A stretch of DNA of 58,027 nt from Acidisphaera sp. L21. Its GTDB lineage: Bacteria > Pseudomonadota > Alphaproteobacteria > Acetobacterales > Acetobacteraceae. The translations under genes were made by a program, and so were the position numbers. Where the stretch lies: positions 1-58,027 of the forward strand of contig NZ_LMUY01000023.1 of NCBI RefSeq assembly GCF_009765685.1. Reading direction: 5' to 3'. Below the pieces are notes generated by a model that did not search any database, was not told where the DNA came from, and saw nothing but the letters and a program-made list of their open reading frames with translations. Below, piece by piece: positions 17,136 to 25,474 of the stretch. Numbering within the stretch: position 1 is the stretch's first letter; each line of letters begins with the position of its first letter.

Positions 17136-17969
17136 TCAACCAATCAGCCGTTCGGTCTCGCGCCAAAGCTGCCGAACCAGCGTGTAATCCAGCGCCTGCC
17201 GGTTGGGCCGGGCAGGGCGGCTGCGCTTCCAATATCGCCCGGTCGCCCCCTCCACCAGCGGCGACAGCGCCAGATGCAGCGGCGTGCGTGCCCCTTGCTC
17301 AGGCGTGATCATGAACGGCCTCAGCGCCGCCCAGCCCCAGCCGACCGGGCCCGGCACCGTGCCCAGCGTGGTCGCCACCACCCCGGGATGCACCACGTTC
17401 ACTGCAACGCCCGTGCCCTCCAGCCGCCGCGCCCGCTCGAACGTCGCCATCATCAGCGCCAGTTTCGACCGGCAATACGCGGACATCGCGTACCACGACC
17501 GCTCCCCCTCCAGATCGTCCACCTTCAGGTTCGCCCGGTCGGACGCGGTGGAGCCGACATTCACCACCCGCGATGGCGCCCCCGCCCGCAGCGCCGGCAG
17601 CAGCGCGTCTGTCAGCACGAATGGCGCCAGGTGATTGACCGCCAGGATCATCTCCCGTCCCTCCATCGTCACCTGTCGCTTCGGCGTGATCAGCCCGGCA
17701 TTGTTCACCAGCACGTCGATCCGCGGATGCGCCGCCGCGATCGCCTGGCCCACCTCGCGCGTTTGTTTCAGCGACGACAGGTCGGCCAGCATCAGCTCCG
17801 TCACTGCACCGCGAGCCTGGCTGGCGATCCAGCGCCGCGTGTCCTCGCCCCGTGCGGCGTCGCGCGCGACGATGACCGTGTGATACCCGGCGCGCGCCAA
17901 ACCCAATGCAACCCAACGACCCAGCCCGGCCGTCGCCCCGGTAATGACGGCAATTTTCTGGTCAGCCAA
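17136..17969 (-). CDS. Short-chain dehydrogenase/reductase (retinol dehydrogenase-like)
   Basis: This 277-residue classical SDR has the cofactor motif TGATAGLG (residues 10-17), the NNAG motif (VLVNNAGLIT), the catalytic Ser in NVGSTAS and the Tyr/Lys pair in YCRSK. The overall shape with a long C-terminal extension resembles retinol/WWOX-like SDRs. The natural substrate is unknown. The final residues contain a basic stretch (RSRPARPNRQ). It is separated from the quinone oxidoreductase by about 50 bp, which contain a small hairpin (TGCCG-TTATCT-CGGCA, 17106-17121) that could terminate the transcript. Confidence 0.88.
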   Translation of the reverse strand: MADQKIAVITGATAGLGRWVALGLARAGYHTVIVARDAARGEDTRRWIASQARGAVTELMLADLSSLKQTREVGQAIAAAHPRIDVLVNNAGLITPKRQVTMEGREMILAVNHLAPFVLTDALLPALRAGAPSRVVNVGSTASDRANLKVDDLEGERSWYAMSAYCRSKLALMMATFERARRLEGTGVAVNVVHPGVVATTLGTVPGPVGWGWAALRPFMITPEQGARTPLHLALSPLVEGATGRYWKRSRPARPNRQALDYTLVRQLWRETERLIG

Positions 17970-18042
17970 CCGGCGCGCTCCCCAATTCGACCATAGTCTT
18001 AGCCGAGAAGGCTCTACCTGGTTCGCCGCGGCGGAGACATTT

Positions 18043-18070
18043 CATCGAATTAAATAAAGATTTTTCGATG
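18043..18070. promoter_or_regulatory. Inverted repeat, AT-rich spacer, upstream of ClC gene
   Basis: CATCGAA (18043-18049) and TTCGATG (18064-18070) form perfect 7-bp arms around a 14-nt AT-rich spacer in the divergent region between the SDR and the ClC channel gene. An operator or an RNA hairpin is possible. No regulator is adjacent. Confidence 0.35.
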
Positions 18071-18168
18071 GCGCATTGTGTGGACAGGCCGATGGTTCCA
18101 TGAAGGCACAGCTTGTCCGGATAATTGCCGGACCGAAACTATTTCTGAGGAAGGAGCGGGCCAGCCCG

Positions 18169-20070
18169 ATGTCCTTGCGATCTGCGGGTGCCGGTGCCGC
18201 CACGATCCAAGCGCCATCCCAGAATGCCGCAACGGCGAATGCGGCAGGGAGCAACGTGCCCTCCAGCCCGACCGCGGCGCCCCCAGACGGTGAGCGTCGC
18301 GCGCAAGGTGTCCGCCGCGGCCTTGGTGAGTGGGTGTTGCACGCACCGCATACCTTCCGTGCCCTGGTTCGCGCGGATGAATTGTGGCTGGTGGTGTTGG
18401 CCGCTCTAGTTGGCGTCGGCGCCGGGCTATGCGTCCACTTGATGACCATCGCCACCCAGGCGAGCCACGAAATACTGTTCAACCTGCAGCGCGGCGATCG
18501 GGTGTCCGGCACTGTGGACGTCGACCGCATCCGCACCGTACTCGTGCCCACGCTTGGCGGGGCGCTGGTGGGCCTGGCCGGCTGGGCCATTACGCGCTGG
18601 TGGAACCGCCGCACCGTCGACCCGATCGAGGCGAATGCGCTGCATGGCGGCCGCATGTCGCTCAGCGACAGCCTTCTCGTCACGTTGCAAACCGTTCTGT
18701 CCAACGGCGTCGGCGCATCTGTCGGACTGGAGGCCGGTTACACCCAGATCAGTTCCGCCCTGGCGTCCCGGCTCGGCCGATCCTTCCGCGTACGACGCAA
18801 CGATTTGCGGCTGCTGGTCGGCTGCGGCGCGGCAGGGGCCATCGCCGCGGCCTTCCAGGCGCCGCTGACCGGCTCGTTCTATGCCTTCGAATTGGTGATC
18901 GGCACGTACTCACTGGCAACGCTGGCGCCGGTGGTGGTGTCCGCCATCGTCGCGGTCTTCGTCACCCATGTGCTGAGCACCGATACCGCCGGCTTCGACA
19001 TCCGCGTGCCCTCGGCGCTGGAGGCGGTGGATTACCTGCCCGTGCTCGCCCTCGGCATGATCTGCGCCCTCGGCGGCATCCTCATCATGCGCGGCGTGAC
19101 GCTGGTGGAATCCTGGTTCCGCCGCAGCGGCGTTCCCGTGTGGCTGCGCCCGGTGCTTGGCGGCGCGGTGGTGGGCGGCTTGGCGCTATGGTCCCCGCAA
19201 GTGCTGTCCTCCGGCCACGAGGCACTGCGGCTCGGCCTCGACTCACCCTATACCGCGACCCACATCGCCCTGCTGATCCTGGCGAAATCCATCGCCTCCG
19301 CCGTGTCGATCGGTTCGGGGTTTCGCGGTGGCTTGTTCTTCGCCTCGCTCTTCCTCGGCGCACTCACGGGAAAATTATTCGCCGCCGGGCTCGCGACGAT
19401 CACCGCCACCCAGGCCTTGCCCCCGGTTGTCTGCGCGCTGGTCGGCATGAGCGCCATGGCGGTGGCCGTCGTCGGCGGCCCGCTGACCATGGCATTCCTG
19501 GCGCTGGAGAGCACCGGCAGCTTGCCGATGACCGTTGCCGTGCTCGCCGCCTCCGTCGTGTCGGCGATCACCGTGCGCCGCACCTTCGGCTACTCCTTCG
19601 CCACCTGGCGCTTCCATCTGCGAGGGGAGGCGATCCGGTCCGCCGTGGATATCGGCTGGGTCCGTAATCTGACGGTCGGCCGCATGATGCGACGCGACAT
19701 GCGCACCATCCGGTCCGACACCACCATCAGCGCCTTCCGCCGCCAGGTGCCGCTGGGCTCCGCCGACCGGGTCATCGTGTTGGACGAGGCCGGCCGCTAC
19801 GCCGGCGTGGTACTGACGCCGGAGGCGCACGGCACCGACGAAACCGTCATCCGCCTGTCGGAAATCCTGCATTACGCCAAGAACGTGCTGCTGCCGCAGA
19901 TGACCATCAAGGAAGCGGTACAGATGTTCGAATCGACGGAATCGGACGCGCTGGCCGTGGTCGACGGCGTCGACACCCGCAAGGTGATCGGCCTGCTGAC
20001 CGAGCAATATGCCCTGCGCCGCTACACCGAAGAATTGGACCGGCTGCGGCGCGACCTCTCCGGGGAGTAG
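18169..20070 (+). CDS. ClC-family chloride channel/antiporter with C-terminal CBS domains
   Basis: This is a 633-residue membrane protein. Residues about 1-45 are a disordered Ala/Ser/Pro-rich tail, residues about 65-490 are the ClC core with many hydrophobic helices, and two CBS domains (from about residue 500) end the protein. The gating glutamate is present (Glu188), but the consensus around it is altered: GASVGLEAGY in place of the usual G-R-E-G-P, with HGGRMS near the first selectivity motif and GFRGGLFF at the third. The protein may therefore be a proton/chloride antiporter or channel of a divergent branch. Start ATG 18169 follows a GAGGAAGGAG ribosome site about 12 nt away. CBS domains suggest nucleotide or ionic-strength sensing. 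Confidence 0.88.
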   Translation: MSLRSAGAGAATIQAPSQNAATANAAGSNVPSSPTAAPPDGERRAQGVRRGLGEWVLHAPHTFRALVRADELWLVVLAALVGVGAGLCVHLMTIATQASHEILFNLQRGDRVSGTVDVDRIRTVLVPTLGGALVGLAGWAITRWWNRRTVDPIEANALHGGRMSLSDSLLVTLQTVLSNGVGASVGLEAGYTQISSALASRLGRSFRVRRNDLRLLVGCGAAGAIAAAFQAPLTGSFYAFELVIGTYSLATLAPVVVSAIVAVFVTHVLSTDTAGFDIRVPSALEAVDYLPVLALGMICALGGILIMRGVTLVESWFRRSGVPVWLRPVLGGAVVGGLALWSPQVLSSGHEALRLGLDSPYTATHIALLILAKSIASAVSIGSGFRGGLFFASLFLGALTGKLFAAGLATITATQALPPVVCALVGMSAMAVAVVGGPLTMAFLALESTGSLPMTVAVLAASVVSAITVRRTFGYSFATWRFHLRGEAIRSAVDIGWVRNLTVGRMMRRDMRTIRSDTTISAFRRQVPLGSADRVIVLDEAGRYAGVVLTPEAHGTDETVIRLSEILHYAKNVLLPQMTIKEAVQMFESTESDALAVVDGVDTRKVIGLLTEQYALRRYTEELDRLRRDLSGE

Positions 20071-20084
20071 GCCGCGCCTTTACA

Positions 20085-23000
20085 TCACGCTGCCCGGCGC
20101 TGCGTTTCCGACGCCAGCAGGAATTCCAGATCGTCCGAATCGAGCCCAGCCGCATCCACCTCGGCATCGAACGCCAGGTTTGCCAGTTCGGCCTTTCGCT
20201 CCTGCAACTGGATGATCCGCTCCTCCACCGTATCGGCGGCGATCAGCTTGTAGACGAATACCGACTTGGTCTGCCCGATCCGGTGCGCACGGTCGGACGC
20301 CTGGTCTTCCACCGCCGGATTCCACCACGGGTCGTAGTGGATGACGGTGTCGGCGCTCGTCAGGTTCAACCCGCGGCCGCCGGCCTTGAGGCTGATGAGG
20401 AATAGCGGCACTTCGCCCGCTTGGAACGACCGCACCGGTTCCGCCCGATCTCGCGTGTCGCCGCGCAATTCGACGAATTTGTGCCCGGCCTCTACCAACC
20501 GCGGCTTGATCAGATCCAGCATCGAGGTGAACTGGCTGAACAGCAGGATGCGCCGGCCCTCCGGCAACATGCCGTCGATCATCTCCATCAGCGTGTCCAA
20601 CTTCGCCGACCCGGCTTCGCTCGGCCCCGTGGTCAGCTTCACCAGGCGCGGGTCGCAGCAGGCCTGGCGCAGTTTCAGCAGCGCGTTCAGCACCACGAAG
20701 CGGCCCTGGTTCGGCCCCAACTCCGCCAACTGATCGCGCACGCTGTCGTGCAGGGTGGCGCGAATGGTGTCGTAGAACTCGCGCTGTTCCGACCCCAGCG
20801 TGATGTGCCGCAGGATCGTCTCCTTCGGCGGCAAATCTGCGGCCACTTCCGCCTTCGTGCGGCGAAGGATGAAGGGGCGGATGCGCCGGGCGAGCTGGCT
20901 ACGGCGCAGCGGATCGCCCTCCTTCTCGATCGGTGAGCGGAAGCGCTTGCCAAACGATTTGCGATCCCCCAGCAGCCCTGGTTGCAGGAATGCGAACTGG
21001 GACCACAACTCGTCTAGATTGTTCTCGATCGGCGTGCCGGACAGGCACACCCGGTGACGCGCCTCCAGCTGGCAAACTGCGCGTGTGGCCTTCGCCTCCG
21101 GGCTTTTGATCGCCTGGGCCTCGTCCAGCACGATCATGTGCCAGGCGATTTCCTTCATCGCTTCTGCATCGCGGGCCAGCACGGCGTAGGTCGTCAGCAC
21201 CACATGCGTGCCCAGCAATTTGGCCCGGCGTGCTTCGCGGCCCTGGCCGTGCAGCACCTCCACGCTCAAATGCGGTGCGAACCGGGCCAACTCGGCCTGC
21301 CAGTTCGCCACCAGGCTGGTCGGCAACACCACCAACACCGGCCGATCCAACCGCCCCGCCTCATGCTCGGCGGCGATGTGCGCGATGGTCTGCGCGGTCT
21401 TGCCCAGGCCCATCTCGTCGGCCAGGAACCCGCCCAACCCGTGCAGGCGCAAATGCTGCAGCCAATTCAGGCCGTGCTGCTGATAGGGGCGCAACGTGGC
21501 GGTAAATCTGGCGGGCAGCGGCGTGTCCACCATCTCCGGCAGATCGCGGAACCGCTCCACCGTTGCTGCCACGTCCGCGGCGTCCTGCCAGCGCGTGGTC
21601 AGCAATTCCTCCAGGTCCAGCACGGCGGCGGCCTCGCCATCCGGCAGCACCAGGGCAGAATCGGTTCGATTGGCCGCCGCCTCCACCAAATCGCCCACCA
21701 CCGCCAGCAGCTTGCGCACCCGCTCCGCCGGCAGGCGCACCACGCGGCCGTCCTCCAGGCTGGTCACCAATTCGTCGCCCATGGTGCGCATGGCTTCCGG
21801 CCCACGCTCCATCAGCCGCACCAGGATCGGCAGCAGCGGCACACGCACGCCGTCCACCTCGATCCCCAGATCCAGCGAGAAGCTGCCGCGTTCTGCATCG
21901 CTGACGCGGGCATCGAAGCCGCCGACCGACTTGGCCACGCGCGGACCGAACCCGGCCTCCACGATCACCGTCCAGCCTTGTTCCTGCAGTGCCGGAACCC
22001 GTTCCAGGAGAAACCGGTGCCACTGCTCCGCCGCATCAGCGCCACGTAGCACGTGGACGCGGCGACCTTTGCCGGTACTGCCATCCGCCACGCGAAGCTG
22101 GACGAAGCCGTAATCGGCCAGCGTCTGCGCCTGCTTCTCTTCCTCCACCGGGTCACGCCGAACGAATTCGGAGCCCTTGCCGCCGGCCACGCGCACGAAC
22201 TGCCGTTCGTCATCGCTTTCCGCCAGGCCGCTGCCGCCGTTCTCGCCGGCATAGTCGAAATCGAGTGTCAGCGTGTCCAGCAGGGTGAGTGTGCCATCTT
22301 CCGCCGGGCCATAACGCTTGCGCATGCGCAGCACCGGCGTGGCCTTGGTCTCGACGATCACATGGTCGCTCTGCAGCGCCGGCAACGGAATCGGCGCTCG
22401 GCGACGACCCCGCGCCGGCTTACCGGCCGGCTTGGCCGCGGCGACGAAGCGAGCCTGGCCGGTGGCGCCAGTGCTGGCATCCACGTACCAATTCCCATCC
22501 GTTCCCAGCAGCACGGCAGAGCGCGGCGGCAGCGCCGGCGGTAGTGCCGCGTCGAACGACCGTGGCGGCCCCGGTCGCATCAGCCGCCTTGTCGCAACCC
22601 AACGCGCCTGGCCGGACTGCAGCAGCGCCCCCACCAGGGCACCCAATCGCTCGGGCGCCACCTCGGTCCGCGCACCTTCTAGCAGCGCCGCGACGGCTTT
22701 CGCGTCGGCGGAGGCGCCGTCATCCGCCGCGATCCGCGCAGGTGTCGTCCCCTCCGTCCGGCCATTCGACTCGTCCAACAACGTGGCCGACACGATGCAG
22801 GCCAGCGGCGGGCTGGCGGGCGATACGTCGAACAGCAGCCGGCGTGGCGCCTGGCTGGCCGGGCCGGGCGTATCCAGCGTCGCTACCGTCGCCGCCCGGC
22901 GCAACACCGGAAACCGGTCCAACGCCGCCAGCCCGGCGGCCGCAACATGCGCGCAGGCCGATTGGCGGCACGTGCAGCGTGTGCCGAACCCGATCCGGCT

Positions 23001-23183
23001 GCCACGCGGCAGCGGGGTCAGTGTCGCGGTCCGGCGCTCCCCGGCATCGGACACCTTCGCAGAGATCGACTCACCGTCGATGGCAACGTCCACAGCACCC
23101 AGCAGCACCAAGGTGCGGCCGCGCGTCAGGGCCCGTGGCTCGAACAGGGCGCGAAGGTCTTCGGCGGAGTAAGGCGTCGGCAT
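20085..23183 (-). CDS. SNF2-family DNA helicase/translocase with N-terminal SWIM zinc finger
   Basis: This 1032-residue protein has an N-terminal SWIM-type zinc motif C70-x-C72-x4-C77-x-H79 (RCTCRQSACAHV), a long middle region of unknown fold, and a C-terminal SNF2/RapA helicase: Walker A near residue 590 (DEMGLGKTAQT), motif II DEAQ, SGTPIENNLDELWSQ, and the helicase C domain ending in HRIGQTKSVFVYKL. Such proteins translocate on double-stranded DNA, often moving proteins off it. SWIM domains help recognition. ATG 23183 begins MPTPYSAEDL, a sensible start, with 31 extra open codons upstream that I reject for lack of a ribosome site. It stands alone on the reverse strand. Confidence 0.92.
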   Translation of the reverse strand: MPTPYSAEDLRALFEPRALTRGRTLVLLGAVDVAIDGESISAKVSDAGERRTATLTPLPRGSRIGFGTRCTCRQSACAHVAAAGLAALDRFPVLRRAATVATLDTPGPASQAPRRLLFDVSPASPPLACIVSATLLDESNGRTEGTTPARIAADDGASADAKAVAALLEGARTEVAPERLGALVGALLQSGQARWVATRRLMRPGPPRSFDAALPPALPPRSAVLLGTDGNWYVDASTGATGQARFVAAAKPAGKPARGRRRAPIPLPALQSDHVIVETKATPVLRMRKRYGPAEDGTLTLLDTLTLDFDYAGENGGSGLAESDDERQFVRVAGGKGSEFVRRDPVEEEKQAQTLADYGFVQLRVADGSTGKGRRVHVLRGADAAEQWHRFLLERVPALQEQGWTVIVEAGFGPRVAKSVGGFDARVSDAERGSFSLDLGIEVDGVRVPLLPILVRLMERGPEAMRTMGDELVTSLEDGRVVRLPAERVRKLLAVVGDLVEAAANRTDSALVLPDGEAAAVLDLEELLTTRWQDAADVAATVERFRDLPEMVDTPLPARFTATLRPYQQHGLNWLQHLRLHGLGGFLADEMGLGKTAQTIAHIAAEHEAGRLDRPVLVVLPTSLVANWQAELARFAPHLSVEVLHGQGREARRAKLLGTHVVLTTYAVLARDAEAMKEIAWHMIVLDEAQAIKSPEAKATRAVCQLEARHRVCLSGTPIENNLDELWSQFAFLQPGLLGDRKSFGKRFRSPIEKEGDPLRRSQLARRIRPFILRRTKAEVAADLPPKETILRHITLGSEQREFYDTIRATLHDSVRDQLAELGPNQGRFVVLNALLKLRQACCDPRLVKLTTGPSEAGSAKLDTLMEMIDGMLPEGRRILLFSQFTSMLDLIKPRLVEAGHKFVELRGDTRDRAEPVRSFQAGEVPLFLISLKAGGRGLNLTSADTVIHYDPWWNPAVEDQASDRAHRIGQTKSVFVYKLIAADTVEERIIQLQERKAELANLAFDAEVDAAGLDSDDLEFLLASETQRRAA

Positions 23184-23313
23184 ATAGCTGTTAATCCCGG
23201 ATGACGCAGGCAATTCTGCCCAAAAAGGCCGACTCGCAGTGCAGCCGGGCGCGGCAGTATAGCACCGACTGCGCACAACGCATCCCCAACCTCGCAGGGC
23301 CGGATTGCGTCGC

Positions 23314-23778
23314 CTACGGTCCCACGTAATCCAGGGGCAGCGCGGTGGTGGATTTCAGCACCTCCATCGCGAAGGCGGCGCTCACGTCATACAGGTCGAT
23401 CTGCGCGATCAGGCGCGTGTAGACGGCGTCATACGCATCGATGCTCGGCACGACGATGTGCAACAGGTAATCCACCTGTCCTGCCATCCGGTAGAAGCCG
23501 ACCACTTCCGGCAAATTCATCACGCAGCGATAGAATTGGTCCGCCCATTCCTTGCGATGCTGGTTGGTGCGCACGCTGACGAACACGTTGACGCCGACAT
23601 TCACCCGCTTCGGGTCCAGCAGCGCCACGCGCGCGGCGATGATTCCATCCGCCTGCAGCTTCTGCACCCTTCGCCAACATGGCGAGGCGGAAATGCCCAC
23701 CTTGTCCGCCAGGTCGGCAACAGGCATCGCAGCATCGCGCTGTAGCCAATACAGAATGCGGCGATCAATCTCATCCAT
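23314..23778 (-). CDS. Lrp/AsnC-family transcriptional regulator
   Basis: This 154-residue regulator has the N-terminal helix-turn-helix (MDEIDRRILYWLQRDAAMPVADLADKVGISASPCWRRVQKL) and the C-terminal ligand-sensing RAM/ferredoxin-like domain (FVSVRTNQHRKEW, VVGFYRMAGQVDYLLHIVV). The family binds amino acids or related effectors and acts as octamers. It is divergent from the small membrane protein gene at 23908; the 129-bp region between them is the likely shared control region. No amino-acid transport gene is adjacent, so the target is not evident. Confidence 0.93.
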   Translation of the reverse strand: MDEIDRRILYWLQRDAAMPVADLADKVGISASPCWRRVQKLQADGIIAARVALLDPKRVNVGVNVFVSVRTNQHRKEWADQFYRCVMNLPEVVGFYRMAGQVDYLLHIVVPSIDAYDAVYTRLIAQIDLYDVSAAFAMEVLKSTTALPLDYVGP

Positions 23779-23907
23779 GGCATCTCATTCCAACTATCGG
23801 CCTCGACGCGCAACCATGTTTCTTCGCACACCCAAGATCGCCGCCAAGACGCAACCATTTCGCCCGGCGCCCCTGGCAAGATGCACCCATCAGATCAGGA
23901 GGCTCCC

Positions 23908-24123
23908 ATGGCCGTTTCGTTCACCTCGCACCCCAAAGATGTCGGCGAGACCTACACCGAGCATTTTGGCGTCGCGATGAGCTTCTCCGTCGCAATGATC
24001 GCCGGTGGCCTGGCGTGCGCCGTGCACGCGGTGCTGCCGTTCATGTTCACCACCACCGGGTCGCAAACCATTCGCCGCCTGCACGACCGCATGGTGAAAA
24101 ACAGGGCGGCCATTTCACACTAA
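23908..24123 (+). CDS. DUF6356-like small membrane protein
   Basis: This 71-residue protein has a single hydrophobic segment (AMSFSVAMIAGGLACAVHAVLPFMF) flanked by a short N-terminal part (SFTSHPKDVGETYTEHFGVA) and a basic C-terminus (RRLHDRMVKNRAA). It is a probable one-span inner-membrane protein of the DUF6356 group, function unknown. Start ATG 23908 has an AGGAGGC ribosome site about 7 nt upstream; nine open codons further upstream lack one. It is divergent from the Lrp regulator, which could control it. Confidence 0.65.
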   Translation: MAVSFTSHPKDVGETYTEHFGVAMSFSVAMIAGGLACAVHAVLPFMFTTTGSQTIRRLHDRMVKNRAAISH

Positions 24124-24138
24124 AGGCGCATTGCCCAG

Positions 24139-24170
24139 CATACCCCCCCTCGTGCTAGAGCGGGGGTATG
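24139..24170 (+). promoter_or_regulatory. 9-bp inverted repeat burying a start codon
   Basis: CATACCCCC (24139-24147) and GGGGGTATG (24162-24170) are perfect reverse complements with a 14-nt loop. The downstream arm ends in the ATG (24168-24170) of the flavin reductase gene, so in the mRNA the initiation codon would be paired. A DNA-level operator is also possible. No riboswitch family is recognised. Confidence 0.5.
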
Positions 24171-24680
24171 GACACGCAAGCTGAGTCAGGGGTGGGCATC
24201 GCCTTGCCCGAGAGTATGATCGACCTCGCCACCTTCCGCGCCTGCATGCGCCAGGTGCCGGGGGCGGTCACCGTTATTACGACAGTGCACGAGGGCACGC
24301 GGGGCGGCCTCACTGCAACCGCCGTCTGCTCCGTCAGTGCCGAGCCGCCGCAGATGCTGGTTTGTGTCAATCGCTCCAGCAGTGCCGAAGCGGTGATCGT
24401 CGCCGCAGGCCGCTTCGGCGTCAGCTATCTGTCGCACGAGCAGGAAGCCGTCGCGAACGCCTTCTCCGCCTCGCTGGACAACCGGTTCGACCATGGCGAT
24501 TGGGTGGAACTGGAATCCGGCGTGCCGCTGCTGAAGGACGCCGCCGTGGCCTTCGACTGCAAGATCGTGCAGACGATCACGGCCGGCACGCACACGATCT
24601 TCATCGGCGCCATCGTCGCCGCCGTGGCCCGCGACGTGCCCAACCTCGTGTATAAGGCCGGCGCCTACGGCAAGATCTAG
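24168..24680 (+). CDS. Flavin reductase family protein (FMN-binding)
   Basis: This 170-residue flavin reductase-like domain has the family pattern: FRACMRQVPGAVTVITTVHEG, GLTATAVCSVSAEPPQMLVCVNRSSS, the FGVSYLSHEQE helix and a DHGDWVELESGVPLL loop. The family reduces FMN or FAD with NAD(P)H, often to feed a separate monooxygenase. Its start codon lies in the 9-bp hairpin at 24139-24170, so translation may be regulated. No oxygenase partner is adjacent; the NtaA-type monooxygenase at 44255 is a candidate partner, but that is speculative. A terminator hairpin follows at 24693. Confidence 0.88.
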   Translation: MDTQAESGVGIALPESMIDLATFRACMRQVPGAVTVITTVHEGTRGGLTATAVCSVSAEPPQMLVCVNRSSSAEAVIVAAGRFGVSYLSHEQEAVANAFSASLDNRFDHGDWVELESGVPLLKDAAVAFDCKIVQTITAGTHTIFIGAIVAAVARDVPNLVYKAGAYGKI

Positions 24681-24692
24681 CCCGCTGGATAA

Positions 24693-24718
24693 CCCCCGCC
24701 CGCGAGTGCGAGCGGGGG
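24693..24718. terminator. Terminator-like hairpin, convergent genes
   Basis: CCCCCGC (24693-24699) pairs with GCGGGGG (24712-24718). An inner CGC/GCG pair closes a GAGT loop, and there is a single C-A mismatch. It lies between two convergent genes (24168-24680 and 24728-25327), so it could terminate both. No clear U-run follows. Confidence 0.6.
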
Positions 24719-24727
24719 CCAAATAGC

Positions 24728-25327
24728 TCAGCCCGCCTTGAACGAGCCTTCCATCGCGATGGATGATAGCGGATTGCGCGGACTCGGCGCTTCACGCGCC
24801 GCCATCGCCTCGGGCAATGTCGACTTGTCGGCAATCTTGCCAATCGCGAAGCACTGTTCCACCCGGTAACCCTCCGGCAGGCCGAGTTCGGCGAACGCCT
24901 TCTCGATATCGAAGCCGACCATGCCGTGGGTATGCCAGCCAGACAGCGTAGCCTGTAGCGTCAGGAAGCCCCACGCGGCGCCAGCATCCATGGAATGGCT
25001 ATGCGACGGCACCGGGGCATCCTTGCCCGGCACCTTCATCAGCGAGCTGGATGCCAGCACCACCAGCGCGGACGCGTTCTTCGCCCAGCTCTGGTTAAAT
25101 GGGATCAGCAGGTTCAGAAACTTCTCGAAATTCGGCGTGCCCTTGCGCGCGTAGATAAAGCGCCAAGGTTGTGAGTTGTAGGATGACGGCGCCCACCGTG
25201 CGGCCTCGAACAAAGTCATCAGATCCGCCTCGCTGATTTCCTCGCCGGTGAAGGCGCGCGGCGACCAGCGTTCCAGGAACAGCTTATCGATCGGGTGGTC
25301 GGATTGGCGGGTATTGGCGTCTGTCAC
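24728..25327 (-). CDS. Nitroreductase family protein
   Basis: This 199-residue FMN-dependent nitroreductase-like protein has the FMN-binding RWSPRAF near the N-terminus, the phosphate contact region ARWAPSSYNSQPWRFIYA, the cofactor stretch AGAAWGFLTLQATLSGWHTHGM and the C-terminal FAIGKIAD. It reduces nitro groups or quinones with NAD(P)H. I chose the GTG at 25327 because a GAAGGAG ribosome site lies 6-7 nt upstream; a longer ATG at 25414 adds 29 low-complexity residues with no site. It converges on the flavin reductase. The family resembles NfsB/FRP-like enzymes. Confidence 0.87.
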   Translation of the reverse strand: MTDANTRQSDHPIDKLFLERWSPRAFTGEEISEADLMTLFEAARWAPSSYNSQPWRFIYARKGTPNFEKFLNLLIPFNQSWAKNASALVVLASSSLMKVPGKDAPVPSHSHSMDAGAAWGFLTLQATLSGWHTHGMVGFDIEKAFAELGLPEGYRVEQCFAIGKIADKSTLPEAMAAREAPSPRNPLSSIAMEGSFKAG

Positions 25328-25474
25328 GACAGGCTCCTTCGTTGAAACTGCGGCGGTTCTATCAGCGGAGAGTGAGCTTGTCGCAGTGAATGTGTTCGTT
25401 AAGCGAGCGTTCATAAATCAGCGATAAGGTTTGGTTGTCCGCAGAATGGCGGTCGACTGAACAGGTAAAATACC

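Noticed and set aside
25380-25470. Possible sigma-28 promoter before flagellin
   Set aside because: A GCGATAA resembles the -10 element, but no -35 element lies at the correct spacing.
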